Origin: Pseudomonas sp. Q2-TVG4-2
Lineage (GTDB): Bacteria > Pseudomonadota > Gammaproteobacteria > Pseudomonadales > Pseudomonadaceae
Direction: 5' to 3'
NCBI RefSeq assembly: GCF_013620795.1
Contig: NZ_LGLW01000001.1
Span: 310,001 to 374,000, forward strand
DNA length: 64,000 nt
In this document: positions 31,344 through 39,865 of the stretch, in pieces
How the letters are laid out: every line of letters begins with the position of its first letter
Numbering within the stretch: position 1 is the stretch's first letter
Made by a program: the position numbers and the translations under genes
The notes under the pieces: model-generated
Seen by the model: only the letters and a program-made list of their open reading frames with translations
Database searches by the model: none
What the model was told of the DNA's origin: nothing

Positions 31344-32428
31344 GATTGGCGAGGTGGGTCGACCGGCGGCTCTGCGTAAAGGTCGGAGAGTTTATAGAGA
31401 TCATGCACGTGGCGCAGCAGAACCATGATCACAGCCGCCACCGGCAACGCCAATAACACGCCGGTGAAACCAAACAACTGACCGCCAGCCAACACCGCGA
31501 AGATCACTGCAACCGGGTGCAGACCGATCCGATCGCCCACCAACAACGGCGTCAACAGCATGCCTTCGAGCATCTGCCCGACCGTGAATACCGCCGCAAC
31601 GCCCAGCAATGGATAGGGCTCGAGGCCGAACTGGAACAGCACCGCAACCACTGCCGCACCGATGCCTACCACGAAGCCCATGTAGGGCACGATACTGGCG
31701 AGGCCGGCCAGCACGCCGATCAACAGGCCCAGCTCGACGCCGAGCAACATCAAGCCGACCGAATAGACCACGGCCAGCGCCAGCATCACCAGTAACTGCC
31801 CGCGCAGGAAGGCACCGATGACCTCATGACATTCGCGCATCAATGCCATGACGGTTTCCTCGCGCCGTCGCGGCAACAATGCCCGCAGCTTGGCCATGAT
31901 CAGATCCCAGTCCCGCAGCAGATAGAAGCACACCACCGGCACCAGCAGGAGATTCGCCAGCCAGGCCAGCAAGGCAATACTCGACGCTGTCGCCTGGCTG
32001 AGGATGATCGCCACCACATCCTTGGTGCTGCCGAGATTGGCGGAAAATGCGCTTTTGATCTGATCGAAGCGCCAGAAGTCGTCGTCGAGGCCGAACTGCG
32101 CCTGCACCCAGGGCAACGCCGTTACCTGCAGCCAATCAAGCCCCTGCGGCGCCAACTGATACAGGTGCATCAGCTGCTTGCCAAGCATGGGCACCAGCAC
32201 CAGTAGCAATAACAGACACAACAGAATGAACAGCGTGAATACGAAAATTACGCCCCAGGTGCGCGACAGCTTCCAGCGCTCCAGCCGGTCAACAAGGGGG
32301 TCGCCCAGATAGGCCAACAAAATGCCCACCAGAAAGGGCGATAGGATCGGCGAAAGCTGATAGACCAGCCAGCCAAGCAGTAAGAGCGCCGCCAGCCAGA
32401 GCCAGCGGTTGGTGTGAGTGATGCTCAT
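31340..32428 (-). CDS. AI-2E family transporter (second PerM-like protein)
   Basis: 362 residues, a paralogue of the protein at 1652-2731 by family but diverged in sequence. Hydrophobic segments include about 8-26, 28-45, 55-80, 145-170 and five more between 205 and 345. The family motif near SIVPYMGFVVGIG matches VVPYIGATVVTIP of the first copy. Substrate unknown. Start ATG 32428 (MSITHTNRWLWL). Its stop overlaps the hda start, so translation of hda is probably coupled to it. Confidence 0.85.
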   Translation of the reverse strand: MSITHTNRWLWLAALLLLGWLVYQLSPILSPFLVGILLAYLGDPLVDRLERWKLSRTWGVIFVFTLFILLCLLLLLVLVPMLGKQLMHLYQLAPQGLDWLQVTALPWVQAQFGLDDDFWRFDQIKSAFSANLGSTKDVVAIILSQATASSIALLAWLANLLLVPVVCFYLLRDWDLIMAKLRALLPRRREETVMALMRECHEVIGAFLRGQLLVMLALAVVYSVGLMLLGVELGLLIGVLAGLASIVPYMGFVVGIGAAVVAVLFQFGLEPYPLLGVAAVFTVGQMLEGMLLTPLLVGDRIGLHPVAVIFAVLAGGQLFGFTGVLLALPVAAVIMVLLRHVHDLYKLSDLYAEPPVDPPRQS

Positions 32429-32559
32429 GGTCAGGACGCCTTGTTCCGGTTGATTCGATGCCGCATGGCTTCTGCAGGCGAAAGGAAGGTTACGAACCGA
32501 AGAGCATCGCTAGCTGCGGCACTCGTTTTGCCCGCCGCCGCCAGCGATCGGCCATACCG

Positions 32560-33693
32560 CTACCAGCGGAAGCGCAGCACCTCGCCTTGATCTTCTGGCG
32601 GGGACTGTTCGGCTGCAGGCGGACCCGGCTCCTCGAGCGGTGCCTCGGCATCGATCGGTTGCGCATCGTCTGCGGCTGCCAGCACCGCAGTATCAGCGGG
32701 CTGCGTACCGACGCGCTCGGCCGGAGCCTGATTATCGAGTGGCTGCGCATCGATTTCATCGGCCGGCACTTCCTGAAGGCGCGCCAGAGCCAACTGTGCC
32801 CGCAGTTGCTCAGGGCTGGCATTGAGGCGATACACCAACCGATCGCTTTCGACTCGCTGCAAGCGAGCACCGAACGGTTCGAGCAGGCGATCCAGTTCGG
32901 CAAAGCGCTCAACATCAGCGCCCAGGACCTCAAGGGTAATCTCGGACATCTCACCCGGCGCGATGCGGTATTGCGGTGCAAGGAAGGTGCTAACGGCCAG
33001 CATCACCTCGTCTGCGACGGCGGCGCGGCTATCGCCGCTCGCCTTGCCCTGCGCCTGCTTGTCACCAAGCCAGAGCCGCCAGCTGGCCTCCCAGGTTTCA
33101 CCTGATTGCCTCGCCAGTACTGCCAGCAGCCCATCGGCATCGTAACGTTCCGAGACATCACGGAGCGCCTGGGGCTCATTCGCCGTCACAGTCTCGGCAG
33201 TGGTTGCGAGCTGCTCACTCAGATCGGCCAACGGCAAACGCAACGGCAAGCCCCTATGTTGGGCCGCCGCACGCAGGTCGGACGAGCCTTCCTGCGCATC
33301 ACCGACGAGCTGAGAGCCGTTGACCGATTCGCTCAGCCACCAGGTCAGGATGCTCGGGCGATCCACTCCCCATAAAGACAGCCCGGCGGACCGCAGGGCA
33401 CGCTCGGTGGTGACCGGGTCGAAGCTGACCACGACCGCATCGTCTTCATAGCCGTATCGGCTGACGAGTTGCTGGGGATCCGCGCGCAACTGCGAAACCC
33501 GATCAGACTCGGCCTCACCCGTCAGGCGCAGCACCAGCGTATCGAATGCCTTGCGCAGCGCCTCTTCACGCGCCTCGGGCTGTTGGCTCGCGACCGGCTC
33601 TCGCACCTTGTACAGATCGTTGAGAGGTGCCGCCATGGCGTGGACGGAAACGACCGCGCAGCACAGAATCAAAAGACGGGAGATAAGGCGCAT
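32560..33693 (-). CDS. DUF2066 periplasmic protein
   Basis: 377 residues, function unknown. A signal peptide (1-22, ending AMA) precedes the DUF2066 start LNDLYKVREPV and a globular domain (about 23-280). The C-terminal about 95 residues are low-complexity, rich in Pro, Glu, Gln and Ala (EEPGPPAAEQSPPEDQ), ending EVLRFRW. ATG 33693 is chosen because the signal peptide begins there; an upstream in-frame start at 33774 adds a basic stretch with no support. It is divergent from purM. Confidence 0.85.
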   Translation of the reverse strand: MRLISRLLILCCAVVSVHAMAAPLNDLYKVREPVASQQPEAREEALRKAFDTLVLRLTGEAESDRVSQLRADPQQLVSRYGYEDDAVVVSFDPVTTERALRSAGLSLWGVDRPSILTWWLSESVNGSQLVGDAQEGSSDLRAAAQHRGLPLRLPLADLSEQLATTAETVTANEPQALRDVSERYDADGLLAVLARQSGETWEASWRLWLGDKQAQGKASGDSRAAVADEVMLAVSTFLAPQYRIAPGEMSEITLEVLGADVERFAELDRLLEPFGARLQRVESDRLVYRLNASPEQLRAQLALARLQEVPADEIDAQPLDNQAPAERVGTQPADTAVLAAADDAQPIDAEAPLEEPGPPAAEQSPPEDQGEVLRFRW

Positions 33694-34022
33694 GGAGATA
33701 CTCGCTGGCTGGCCAGTCACGGGGGGAGCCAGCCGGTCGCGCGACGACGACCGGGCTCGGCCACGGGGAATCAAGCGCTATACCTTAAACAGGCGTCTGG
33801 AGCGGGGCAACCGTCGCACTTGTGAGTTGCGCCTCCGGCAACAAAAATCTGGGCGGTGTGCACCGAGGTTTTGCTCTGTGATCCGCACGCGGGATGGTCG
33901 CTATCCGGCAAGCCTGATAAAATCGCGCGCTTTCCGCAGACCGGTCCGGCGCCTTCGCCACGTCGAGACAACCGCCTCGTCGCACCGGTCGCCCCGCACT
34001 CTCTTCACAGGTCCGGATCTCT
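33694..34022. other. 329-bp intergenic region between the DUF2066 gene and purM
   Basis: No gene seen. It must hold the purM promoter and that of the minus-strand DUF2066 gene. GCCTGATAAAATCGCG at about 33911-33926 contains a TATAAT-like element (GATAAAAT) in the purM direction. No known riboswitch fold was recognised. Confidence 0.4.
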
Positions 34023-35081
34023 ATGAGCAAGCAACCCTCCATCAGCTACAAGGACGCCGGGGTCGACATCGACGCAGGCGAAGCGCTGGTCGAACGCATC
34101 AAGGGCGTGGCCAAGCGCACTGCGCGTCCTGAAGTCATGGGCGGCCTGGGCGGCTTCGGCGCGCTCTGCGAAATTCCAGCCGGCTACAAGCAGCCGGTAT
34201 TGGTGTCCGGCACTGATGGTGTTGGTACCAAGCTGCGTCTGGCGCTGAATCTGAACAAGCACGACAGTATTGGCCAGGACCTGGTGGCCATGTGCGTCAA
34301 CGACCTGGTGGTCTGTGGTGCTGAGCCGCTGTTTTTCCTCGACTATTACGCCACCGGCAAACTCAATGTGGATATCGCCGCCACCGTCGTCACCGGCATC
34401 GGCGCGGGCTGCGAACTGGCCGGCTGCTCGCTTGTGGGCGGCGAGACCGCCGAGATGCCTGGAATGTACGAAGGCGAAGATTACGACCTCGCCGGTTTCT
34501 GTGTCGGCGTAGTGGAGAAGAGCGAGATCATCGACGGCTCGAAAGTGACCGCCGGCGATGCGTTGATTGCCCTGCCCTCCTCCGGCCCGCACTCCAACGG
34601 CTATTCGTTGATCCGCAAGATTATCGAAGTGGCCGGTGCCGATATCGAGAGCACTCAACTCGAAGGCAAGCCGCTCACCGAACTGCTGATGGCGCCGACC
34701 CGCATCTACGTCAAGCCGCTGCTCAAACTGATCAAGGACACCAGCGCGGTGAAGGCCATGGCACACATCACCGGTGGCGGTCTGCTGGACAATATTCCGC
34801 GAGTACTGCCTGAAGGCAGCCAGGCGGTCATCAATGTCGCCAGCTGGCAACGTCCGGCGGTCTTCGACTGGCTGCAGCAGCAGGGCAACGTCGACGAGCA
34901 CGAAATGCACCGCGTGCTGAACTGTGGCGTCGGCATGGTCATCTGCGTCGCCCAGGACCAGGTCGAGACCGTCCTCGACAATCTGCGCGGCTCCGGTGAA
35001 AAGCCTTGGGTGATCGGTCAGATCGCAGCGGCTAGCGAAGGTGCCGAGCGCGTCGCACTGAATAACCTGAAAAGCCATTGA
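34023..35081 (+). CDS. purM: Phosphoribosylformylglycinamidine cyclo-ligase (AIR synthetase)
   Basis: 352 residues. PurM uses ATP to close the imidazole ring, FGAM to AIR, in purine synthesis. It begins [20 protein letters not shown] and contains the signature [38 protein letters not shown] and [14 protein letters not shown]. The stop TGA shares a base with the purN ATG, so the pair is coupled. Confidence 0.98.
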   Translation: MSKQPSISYKDAGVDIDAGEALVERIKGVAKRTARPEVMGGLGGFGALCEIPAGYKQPVLVSGTDGVGTKLRLALNLNKHDSIGQDLVAMCVNDLVVCGAEPLFFLDYYATGKLNVDIAATVVTGIGAGCELAGCSLVGGETAEMPGMYEGEDYDLAGFCVGVVEKSEIIDGSKVTAGDALIALPSSGPHSNGYSLIRKIIEVAGADIESTQLEGKPLTELLMAPTRIYVKPLLKLIKDTSAVKAMAHITGGGLLDNIPRVLPEGSQAVINVASWQRPAVFDWLQQQGNVDEHEMHRVLNCGVGMVICVAQDQVETVLDNLRGSGEKPWVIGQIAAASEGAERVALNNLKSH

Positions 35082-35728
35082 TGAGTGCGGCCTGCAACGT
35101 CGTAGTACTGATATCGGGGTCCGGCAGCAACCTGCAGGCCCTGATCGACAGCCTCGGCGCGGACAACCCGGTGCGCATCTGCGCGGTTGTTTCGAATCGC
35201 GCCGACGCCTTCGGCCTGCAGCGTGCGCAAGCTGCCGGGATCGCCACTCACGTGGTGCAGCACAAGGATTTCGCCGACCGGGAGGCCTTCGACGCTGCGT
35301 TAATGGAGCTCATCGATACGCATCAACCAGAGCTGGTGGTACTGGCCGGCTTCATGCGAATCCTCACATCAGGCTTCGTTCGCCACTACCAAGGCCGTTT
35401 GCTCAACATCCACCCGTCCCTGCTGCCGAAATACAAGGGCCTCGACACCCATCGTCGCGCACTGGAAGCAGGCGATCAAGAGCATGGCTGCAGCGTGCAT
35501 TTCGTCACTGAAGAGCTCGATGGCGGCCCCGTGGCCATACAGGCTGCCTTCACCGTCGAGGCCGATGAGCGCATCGACAAGCTCACCGATCGGGTGCACG
35601 CCGCCGAGCACATCATCTATCCGCTGGCCGTCCGCTGGTTCGCCGAAGGCCGCTTGCGCCTTGCCGAGCAAGGCGCGATGCTGGACGGAATCCTGTTGCC
35701 GGCTACCGGCCATCTGTTACGAATCTAG
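35081..35728 (+). CDS. purN: Phosphoribosylglycinamide formyltransferase (GAR transformylase)
   Basis: 215 residues. PurN transfers a formyl group from 10-formyl-THF to GAR. The phosphate-binding ISGSGSNLQALID motif is near the N-terminus. Catalytic Asn/His/Asp are seen in NIHPSLLPKYKGLDTH and GCSVHFVTEELDGGP. ATG 35081 is used because it overlaps the purM stop by one base; a TTG at 35078 is also possible. Confidence 0.98.
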   Translation: MSAACNVVVLISGSGSNLQALIDSLGADNPVRICAVVSNRADAFGLQRAQAAGIATHVVQHKDFADREAFDAALMELIDTHQPELVVLAGFMRILTSGFVRHYQGRLLNIHPSLLPKYKGLDTHRRALEAGDQEHGCSVHFVTEELDGGPVAIQAAFTVEADERIDKLTDRVHAAEHIIYPLAVRWFAEGRLRLAEQGAMLDGILLPATGHLLRI

Positions 35729-35736
35729 GAGATATT

Positions 35737-36447
35737 ATGCGTCGCGCCTTGCTGCTCGCTCTTGCCGTGCTGGCCCTGCCAGTTCAGGCCCTAGAGCTCA
35801 AGCCCTTCTCCGCCAGTTACACCGCGGACTGGAAACAGGTTCCCGTCAGTGGCACCGCCCAGCGCAGCCTTCAGAAGCTTGACGGGGAAACCTGGGAGCT
35901 AGACTTTGAAGCGTCCATGCTGGTCGCCAGTTTCAATGAACGCAGCACCTTCAAGGTGGAGGGCGAAACCCTCGTACCGCAGAAGTATCGCCTGAAGCGC
36001 AGCGGACTCGGCAAAGGCAAGACCATCAAGCACGACTTCAACTGGGCGGCCAAGCAGGTCGTTGGTGAAGATCGTGGCGACCCGGTCAAGCTGCCACTCA
36101 ACCGCGGCCTGCTGGACAAATCCACTTACCAGATTGCGCTTCAGCACGCGGTGGCGGCGGGCGAACAGAGCATGAGCTACCAGGTCGTCGACGGGGATGA
36201 AATCGAAACCTACGATTTCCGCGTACTCGGAGAGGAAAGGGTCAGCACCAAAGCCGGTCAGGTCGATGCAATCAAGGTCGAACGCGTGCGTGACCCGACG
36301 CAAAGCAAGCGCCAGACAATCCTCTGGTTCGCCACTGACTGGGATTACCTGTTGGTCCGCCTGCATCAGGTGGAAAAGGACGGCAAGGAATACCAGATCA
36401 TGCTCGAAGAAGGCACCGTCGGCGGTAAAACCGTAAAAGGTGACTGA
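35737..36447 (+). CDS. DUF3108 periplasmic protein
   Basis: 236 residues with a signal peptide (1-18, ending VQA) and a single DUF3108 domain of unknown function, probably a beta-rich fold. Typical family segments are FSASYTADWKQVPVSGTAQRSL and FRVLGEERVSTKAGQVDAIKVERV. It begins 8 bases after purN, with GGAGA just upstream, so it is likely co-transcribed. A 10-bp hairpin follows at once. Confidence 0.85.
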   Translation: MRRALLLALAVLALPVQALELKPFSASYTADWKQVPVSGTAQRSLQKLDGETWELDFEASMLVASFNERSTFKVEGETLVPQKYRLKRSGLGKGKTIKHDFNWAAKQVVGEDRGDPVKLPLNRGLLDKSTYQIALQHAVAAGEQSMSYQVVDGDEIETYDFRVLGEERVSTKAGQVDAIKVERVRDPTQSKRQTILWFATDWDYLLVRLHQVEKDGKEYQIMLEEGTVGGKTVKGD

Positions 36448-36452
36448 TTCCA

Positions 36453-36476
36453 ACTGCGCCAGCCCGCTGGCGCAGT
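36453..36476 (+). terminator. Hairpin after the DUF3108 gene, possible terminator
   Basis: ACTGCGCCAG/CTGGCGCAGT makes a perfect 10-bp stem with a CCCG loop, 5 bases beyond the stop. There is no T-tract, so termination would be partial or Rho-dependent. Confidence 0.55.
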
Positions 36477-36504
36477 GACTCCCTCCGTCACACCGGGCCC
36501 GACC

Positions 36505-37170
36505 ATGACTTTTCCCCGCTCCCTACTACTGACTCTGCTGCCGCTTTTCGCCGCCTGCCAATCCTCGCCCTGGGGCGATGAGCCACCTGGACACCCCATT
36601 GAGCGGCTGCAGGGCGAGGTTGCGCTCAGCGATGGCATGCTGCTGTTGCGTACTTGCCAGGGCCAGCGGCAGGTGGAACTGCTCGATGCCGGCGCAACCG
36701 GATTGCCTGAGGATGCTCAGGCGCTGCTCTCCGAATCTGGCCAACCATTATTCGCCGACGTTCTCGGCAGGCTGATCTCGCGAGCGGATGGCAGCAGCCA
36801 ACTGCATCTGACCCAGGTCTATCGTTTGCAGGGCGAAGGGCATGGCTGCGATAACAGCGAATTCGCTCAATTGACACTGCGTGCTAGCGGTCACGAGCCG
36901 GGCTGGAGCGTACGCATCACAACTCAAGGTATGTTGCTCGAGCGCCCCGACCAGGCGCCCTTGGCCGTACCTTATCTAGAAGAACAGTTGCCGGGCGGGC
37001 AGACCAGCTTCAGCAGCGAGGCCAACAACCAGCGCATTGATCTCTGGGTTGCCCCGCAACGCTGTATCGACAGCGCCTCGGGCGCCGTCACTCACCTGAC
37101 TGCCGAGCTGCGTCTGGACGACCAAACCTTACGTGGCTGCGCCTACTACGGCGGCGCGCGCACCGAATGA
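36505..37170 (+). CDS. Putative lipoprotein
   Basis: 221 residues, function unknown. The signal peptide MTFPRSLLLTLLPLFAAC has lipobox LFAAC, lipidated Cys near 18. The rest is a soluble periplasmic domain with four further Cys (RTCQG, HGCDN, QRCID, RGCAY), which could form two disulfides. The second half resembles small COG3650-type domains (GHEPGWSVRI, YLEEQLPGGQTSF, LRGCAYYGG). ATG 36505 is chosen so that the signal peptide is at the N-terminus. Confidence 0.78.
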   Translation: MTFPRSLLLTLLPLFAACQSSPWGDEPPGHPIERLQGEVALSDGMLLLRTCQGQRQVELLDAGATGLPEDAQALLSESGQPLFADVLGRLISRADGSSQLHLTQVYRLQGEGHGCDNSEFAQLTLRASGHEPGWSVRITTQGMLLERPDQAPLAVPYLEEQLPGGQTSFSSEANNQRIDLWVAPQRCIDSASGAVTHLTAELRLDDQTLRGCAYYGGARTE

Positions 37171-37220
37171 ACTACCGAAGCGCGCATTTGCGCGCTTCCC
37201 GACGCTTCGAAGACCCGACC

Positions 37221-38417
37221 ATGAATGACGACCTGTCCCTGCTGCAGCCCTACCCGTTCGAGAAACTTCGCGCCTTGCTTGCCGACGCGCAGCCGCCGGC
37301 CGTAAAACGCCCAATAGCACTGTCGATCGGTGAACCGAAGCACCCTTCACCTGGCTTCGTCGCCCAGGCACTGGCCGCCAATCTCGATCAGCTGGCGGTA
37401 TATCCATCCACCCTGGGAATTCCTGCCCTGCGCGAATCAATTGCCCGCTGGTGCGAGCGTCGCTTCGGCGTGGCGGCAGGAAGTCTCGACCCGGCGCGCC
37501 ACGTGTTGCCAGTCAACGGCACCCGCGAAGCGCTGTTCGCTTTCACGCAGGCAGTCGTCAACCGCAGCGCTGATGCGCTGGTGATCAGCCCCAATCCGTT
37601 CTATCAGATCTACGAAGGTGCGACGCTTCTGGCCGGTGCGACACCGCATTATCTGCCGTGCACTGCCGAGAACGGTTTCAATCCGGATTTCGATGCGGTC
37701 TCAGCCGATACCTGGCGACGTACGCAGATCCTCTTCCTCTGCTCGCCCGGCAACCCAACTGGTGCGCTGGTACCACTCGAGACACTCAAGAAGCTGATCG
37801 CCTTGGCCGACCAGCATGACTTCGTCATCGCCGCGGACGAGTGTTACAGCGAGCTGTATTTCGATGAGGGGCGACCGCCAGCGGGACTGCTGACCGCCTG
37901 CGCCGCGTTGGGCCGCGATGACTTCAAGCGCTGCGTGGTCTTTCATAGCCTGTCCAAACGCTCGAACCTGCCTGGACTTCGCTCAGGATTCGTCGCGGGC
38001 GACGCGGACATCCTCAAGGCTTTCCTGCTCTACCGCACCTACCACGGCTGCGCCATGCCCCTGCAGACACAGCTGGCCAGTATCGCCGCCTGGAATGACG
38101 AAGCGCATGTACAAGCCAATCGTGAGCTATACCGCGAGAAATTCGATGCAGTGCTGGATATCCTCACGCCAGTGATGGATGTGCAACGGCCCGATGGCGG
38201 CTTCTACCTATGGCCGAAGACGCCCACCGATGACCAGCAATTCACTCGCGAGCTGTTTGCCCGCGAGCACGTAACCGTGGTGCCCGGATCCTATCTATCA
38301 CGTGCGGTACATGGCGTCAGCCCCGGCACGGATCGGGTCCGCATGGCGCTAGTGGCGCCGCTGGCCGATTGCGTCGAGGCGGCCGAGCGAATCCGCACCT
38401 TTATCGCCACGTTATGA
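37221..38417 (+). CDS. dapC: Succinyldiaminopimelate transaminase
   Basis: 398-residue fold-type I PLP aminotransferase. The PLP Lys lies in VVFHSLSKRSNLPGLRSGF, and ADECYSELYFDEG and CSPGNPTGALV are the further cofactor-binding motifs. DapC transaminates N-succinyl-2-amino-6-ketopimelate to N-succinyl-LL-DAP, the step after DapD. The assignment over other aminotransferases rests on similarity to pseudomonad DapC and on dapD 1.4 kb downstream. ATG 37221 is preferred to a start 54 bases earlier that overlaps the lipoprotein. Confidence 0.93.
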   Translation: MNDDLSLLQPYPFEKLRALLADAQPPAVKRPIALSIGEPKHPSPGFVAQALAANLDQLAVYPSTLGIPALRESIARWCERRFGVAAGSLDPARHVLPVNGTREALFAFTQAVVNRSADALVISPNPFYQIYEGATLLAGATPHYLPCTAENGFNPDFDAVSADTWRRTQILFLCSPGNPTGALVPLETLKKLIALADQHDFVIAADECYSELYFDEGRPPAGLLTACAALGRDDFKRCVVFHSLSKRSNLPGLRSGFVAGDADILKAFLLYRTYHGCAMPLQTQLASIAAWNDEAHVQANRELYREKFDAVLDILTPVMDVQRPDGGFYLWPKTPTDDQQFTRELFAREHVTVVPGSYLSRAVHGVSPGTDRVRMALVAPLADCVEAAERIRTFIATL

Positions 38418-38423
38418 CGCCGG

Positions 38424-38447
38424 AGCCGGACGTTGCGGCGTCCGGCT
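38424..38447. terminator. Terminator between dapC and two small minus-strand genes
   Basis: AGCCGGACG/CGTCCGGCT makes a 9-bp stem with a 6-base loop between convergent stop codons at 38417 and 38455. No long T-tract. Confidence 0.6.
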
Positions 38448-38454
38448 TACCGGT

Positions 38455-38601
38455 TCAGGCAACACCTGGCGGGATCTTGTCCTTGCCGTAGTCGCGCAGT
38501 TTTTCCAGGTTTTCCGGTTTCATATGTTCCGGGATGTCCGCTGTGGTGGTTTCATCGCGCTTGTCGCGTTCGTCCACATCCGGCTTTTCGGGCTCGTTCA
38601 T
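38455..38601 (-). CDS. Small charged protein of unknown function (48 aa)
   Basis: A 48-codon gene: MNEPEKPDVDERDKRD, then a hydrophilic middle, ending KDKIPPGVA. GGAGGACGCC before ATG 38601 is a near-perfect ribosome-binding site (5-6 base spacing), which is the main reason for calling it. More than a third of the residues are charged and there is no membrane segment, so it is probably cytoplasmic and largely disordered. It lies 11 bases downstream of the 81-residue gene on the same strand, so both should share a transcript. Confidence 0.7.
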   Translation of the reverse strand: MNEPEKPDVDERDKRDETTTADIPEHMKPENLEKLRDYGKDKIPPGVA

Positions 38602-38612
38602 GGCGTCCTCCG

Positions 38613-38858
38613 TCAGATTGCGTTCTCTTCCCAGATTAGCTCACCGTCGTCGCTGACCTCCCTGACCTTGGTCAGGGCCGCCTCGGCTGCGACATCAGCC
38701 TCGGATGCGAGGTCGTAACGCCGGCCGTTGGCCACCTTGACTACCCGAGCATTTTCATCCGTATCGCGACGCTTCACGGCAATCACTGCCTCGAAACCGC
38801 CCTCGGCTGGAACGGCAGACGAAATGGCCTCATGGTTTTCGAAATGCTTGCGTGCCAT
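38613..38858 (-). CDS. Small protein of unknown function (81 aa)
   Basis: 81 residues starting MARKHFENHEAISSAVPAEGGFEAVIAVKRRD. The sequence is mostly beta-prone with an acidic end (SDDGELIWEENAI). No signal peptide, membrane segment or Cys. ATG 38858 is chosen; a start four codons upstream is possible. Divergent from a thioredoxin-like gene 130 bases away and upstream of a 48-residue protein. The function is not recognised. Confidence 0.7.
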   Translation of the reverse strand: MARKHFENHEAISSAVPAEGGFEAVIAVKRRDTDENARVVKVANGRRYDLASEADVAAEAALTKVREVSDDGELIWEENAI

Positions 38859-38987
38859 ACATGACCTCATCGTTGCGATTGTGATCAGTGGACAACGTGG
38901 AAGGAGAAAAAGGTCGAACGGGTTTCAGGATGAACCGACAGCCGTTGCCGCGACTCCACCACTAACAAAATGATCGGGAGCCCAGCC

Positions 38988-39320
38988 ATGCCCATGAACG
39001 ATATCTATACCGCCAACGCGCCTTCGCGCGACGAGGTCAACGCCCTCGAGGGATTCACCCTGCTCGAATTCGGCACGGCCTGGTGCGGTCACTGCCGCGC
39101 GGCACAACCGCCGTTGAGCAGCGCGATGGGCGAGCGCGACATTCGCCACCTGAAAGTCGAAGATGGTCCAGGCCGACCACTCGGCCGTTCATTTCGCGTC
39201 AAGCTGTGGCCAACCCTGATTTTGATGCACCGGGGAGAAGAGCTGGGGCGCGTAGTGCGCCCCACCAGTACTCAGGCGATCGAAGAGTTACTCAGCCAGA
39301 CCGATAGCACTACGGACTGA
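38988..39320 (+). CDS. Thioredoxin-family protein
   Basis: 110-residue soluble thioredoxin-fold protein without signal peptide. The active site is WCGHC in LLEFGTAWCGHCRAAQPPL, as in DsbA/PDI-type rather than the WCGPC of housekeeping thioredoxin. The cis-Pro is in VKLWPTLILMHRGEELGRVVRP. GGGAG lies 7 bases before ATG 38988. Electron donors and targets are unknown. Divergent from the two small genes on the minus strand. Confidence 0.88.
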   Translation: MPMNDIYTANAPSRDEVNALEGFTLLEFGTAWCGHCRAAQPPLSSAMGERDIRHLKVEDGPGRPLGRSFRVKLWPTLILMHRGEELGRVVRPTSTQAIEELLSQTDSTTD

Positions 39321-39448
39321 CCTATAGCAGGGCGAACCTGAACCAGAGCGCGGCGTCCCGCTCGATGCAGGCACAGCCTCAGACGGCAGGCTTTGTCTCA
39401 TCGTGGCATAATCCGCGGCCCAGTTTGGCCGGAGAATGCGGAGCTGTT

Positions 39449-39820
39449 ATGCCCGAGAAAAGCAAAGGACTGTGTCTGTACGGCATCAAGGCCTGCGACA
39501 CCATGAAAAAAGCCCGTACCTGGCTCGATCAGCAGGGGCTAAGCTATGACTTCCATGACTACAAGAGCGCCGGGATCGACCGCGCCCATCTGGAAGCCTG
39601 GTGCGACGAACACGGCTGGCAGATTGTTCTCAACCGTGCGGGTACCACCTTCCGCAAGCTGGACGACGCGCAAAAGGCCGACCTCGATCAGGCCAAGGCC
39701 ATCGAGCTGATGCTGGCCCAACCGTCGATGATCAAGCGCCCGGTGCTCGACCGGGGCGACAAAACGCTGATCGGCTTCAAGCCGGACATCTACGCTGCCG
39801 AGCTGGCAGCCAAGAACTGA
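39449..39820 (+). CDS. ArsC/Spx-family reductase (YffB-like)
   Basis: 123 residues of the ArsC/Spx superfamily. The Cys motif is IKACDTMKKARTWLDQ (Cys16), typical of the YffB group rather than the NPRCSKS of true arsenate reductases such as the gene at 29163. NRAGTTFRKLDDAQKADLD and KRPVLDRGDKTLIGFKPD follow the family. Many YffB members lie just upstream of dapD or dapE, as here, and are probably glutathione-linked reductases with unknown substrate. Confidence 0.88.
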   Translation: MPEKSKGLCLYGIKACDTMKKARTWLDQQGLSYDFHDYKSAGIDRAHLEAWCDEHGWQIVLNRAGTTFRKLDDAQKADLDQAKAIELMLAQPSMIKRPVLDRGDKTLIGFKPDIYAAELAAKN

Positions 39821-39865
39821 CACCCGCTCGCCATGACGAGCGTGATTGATAAGAAGGATTCCCCC

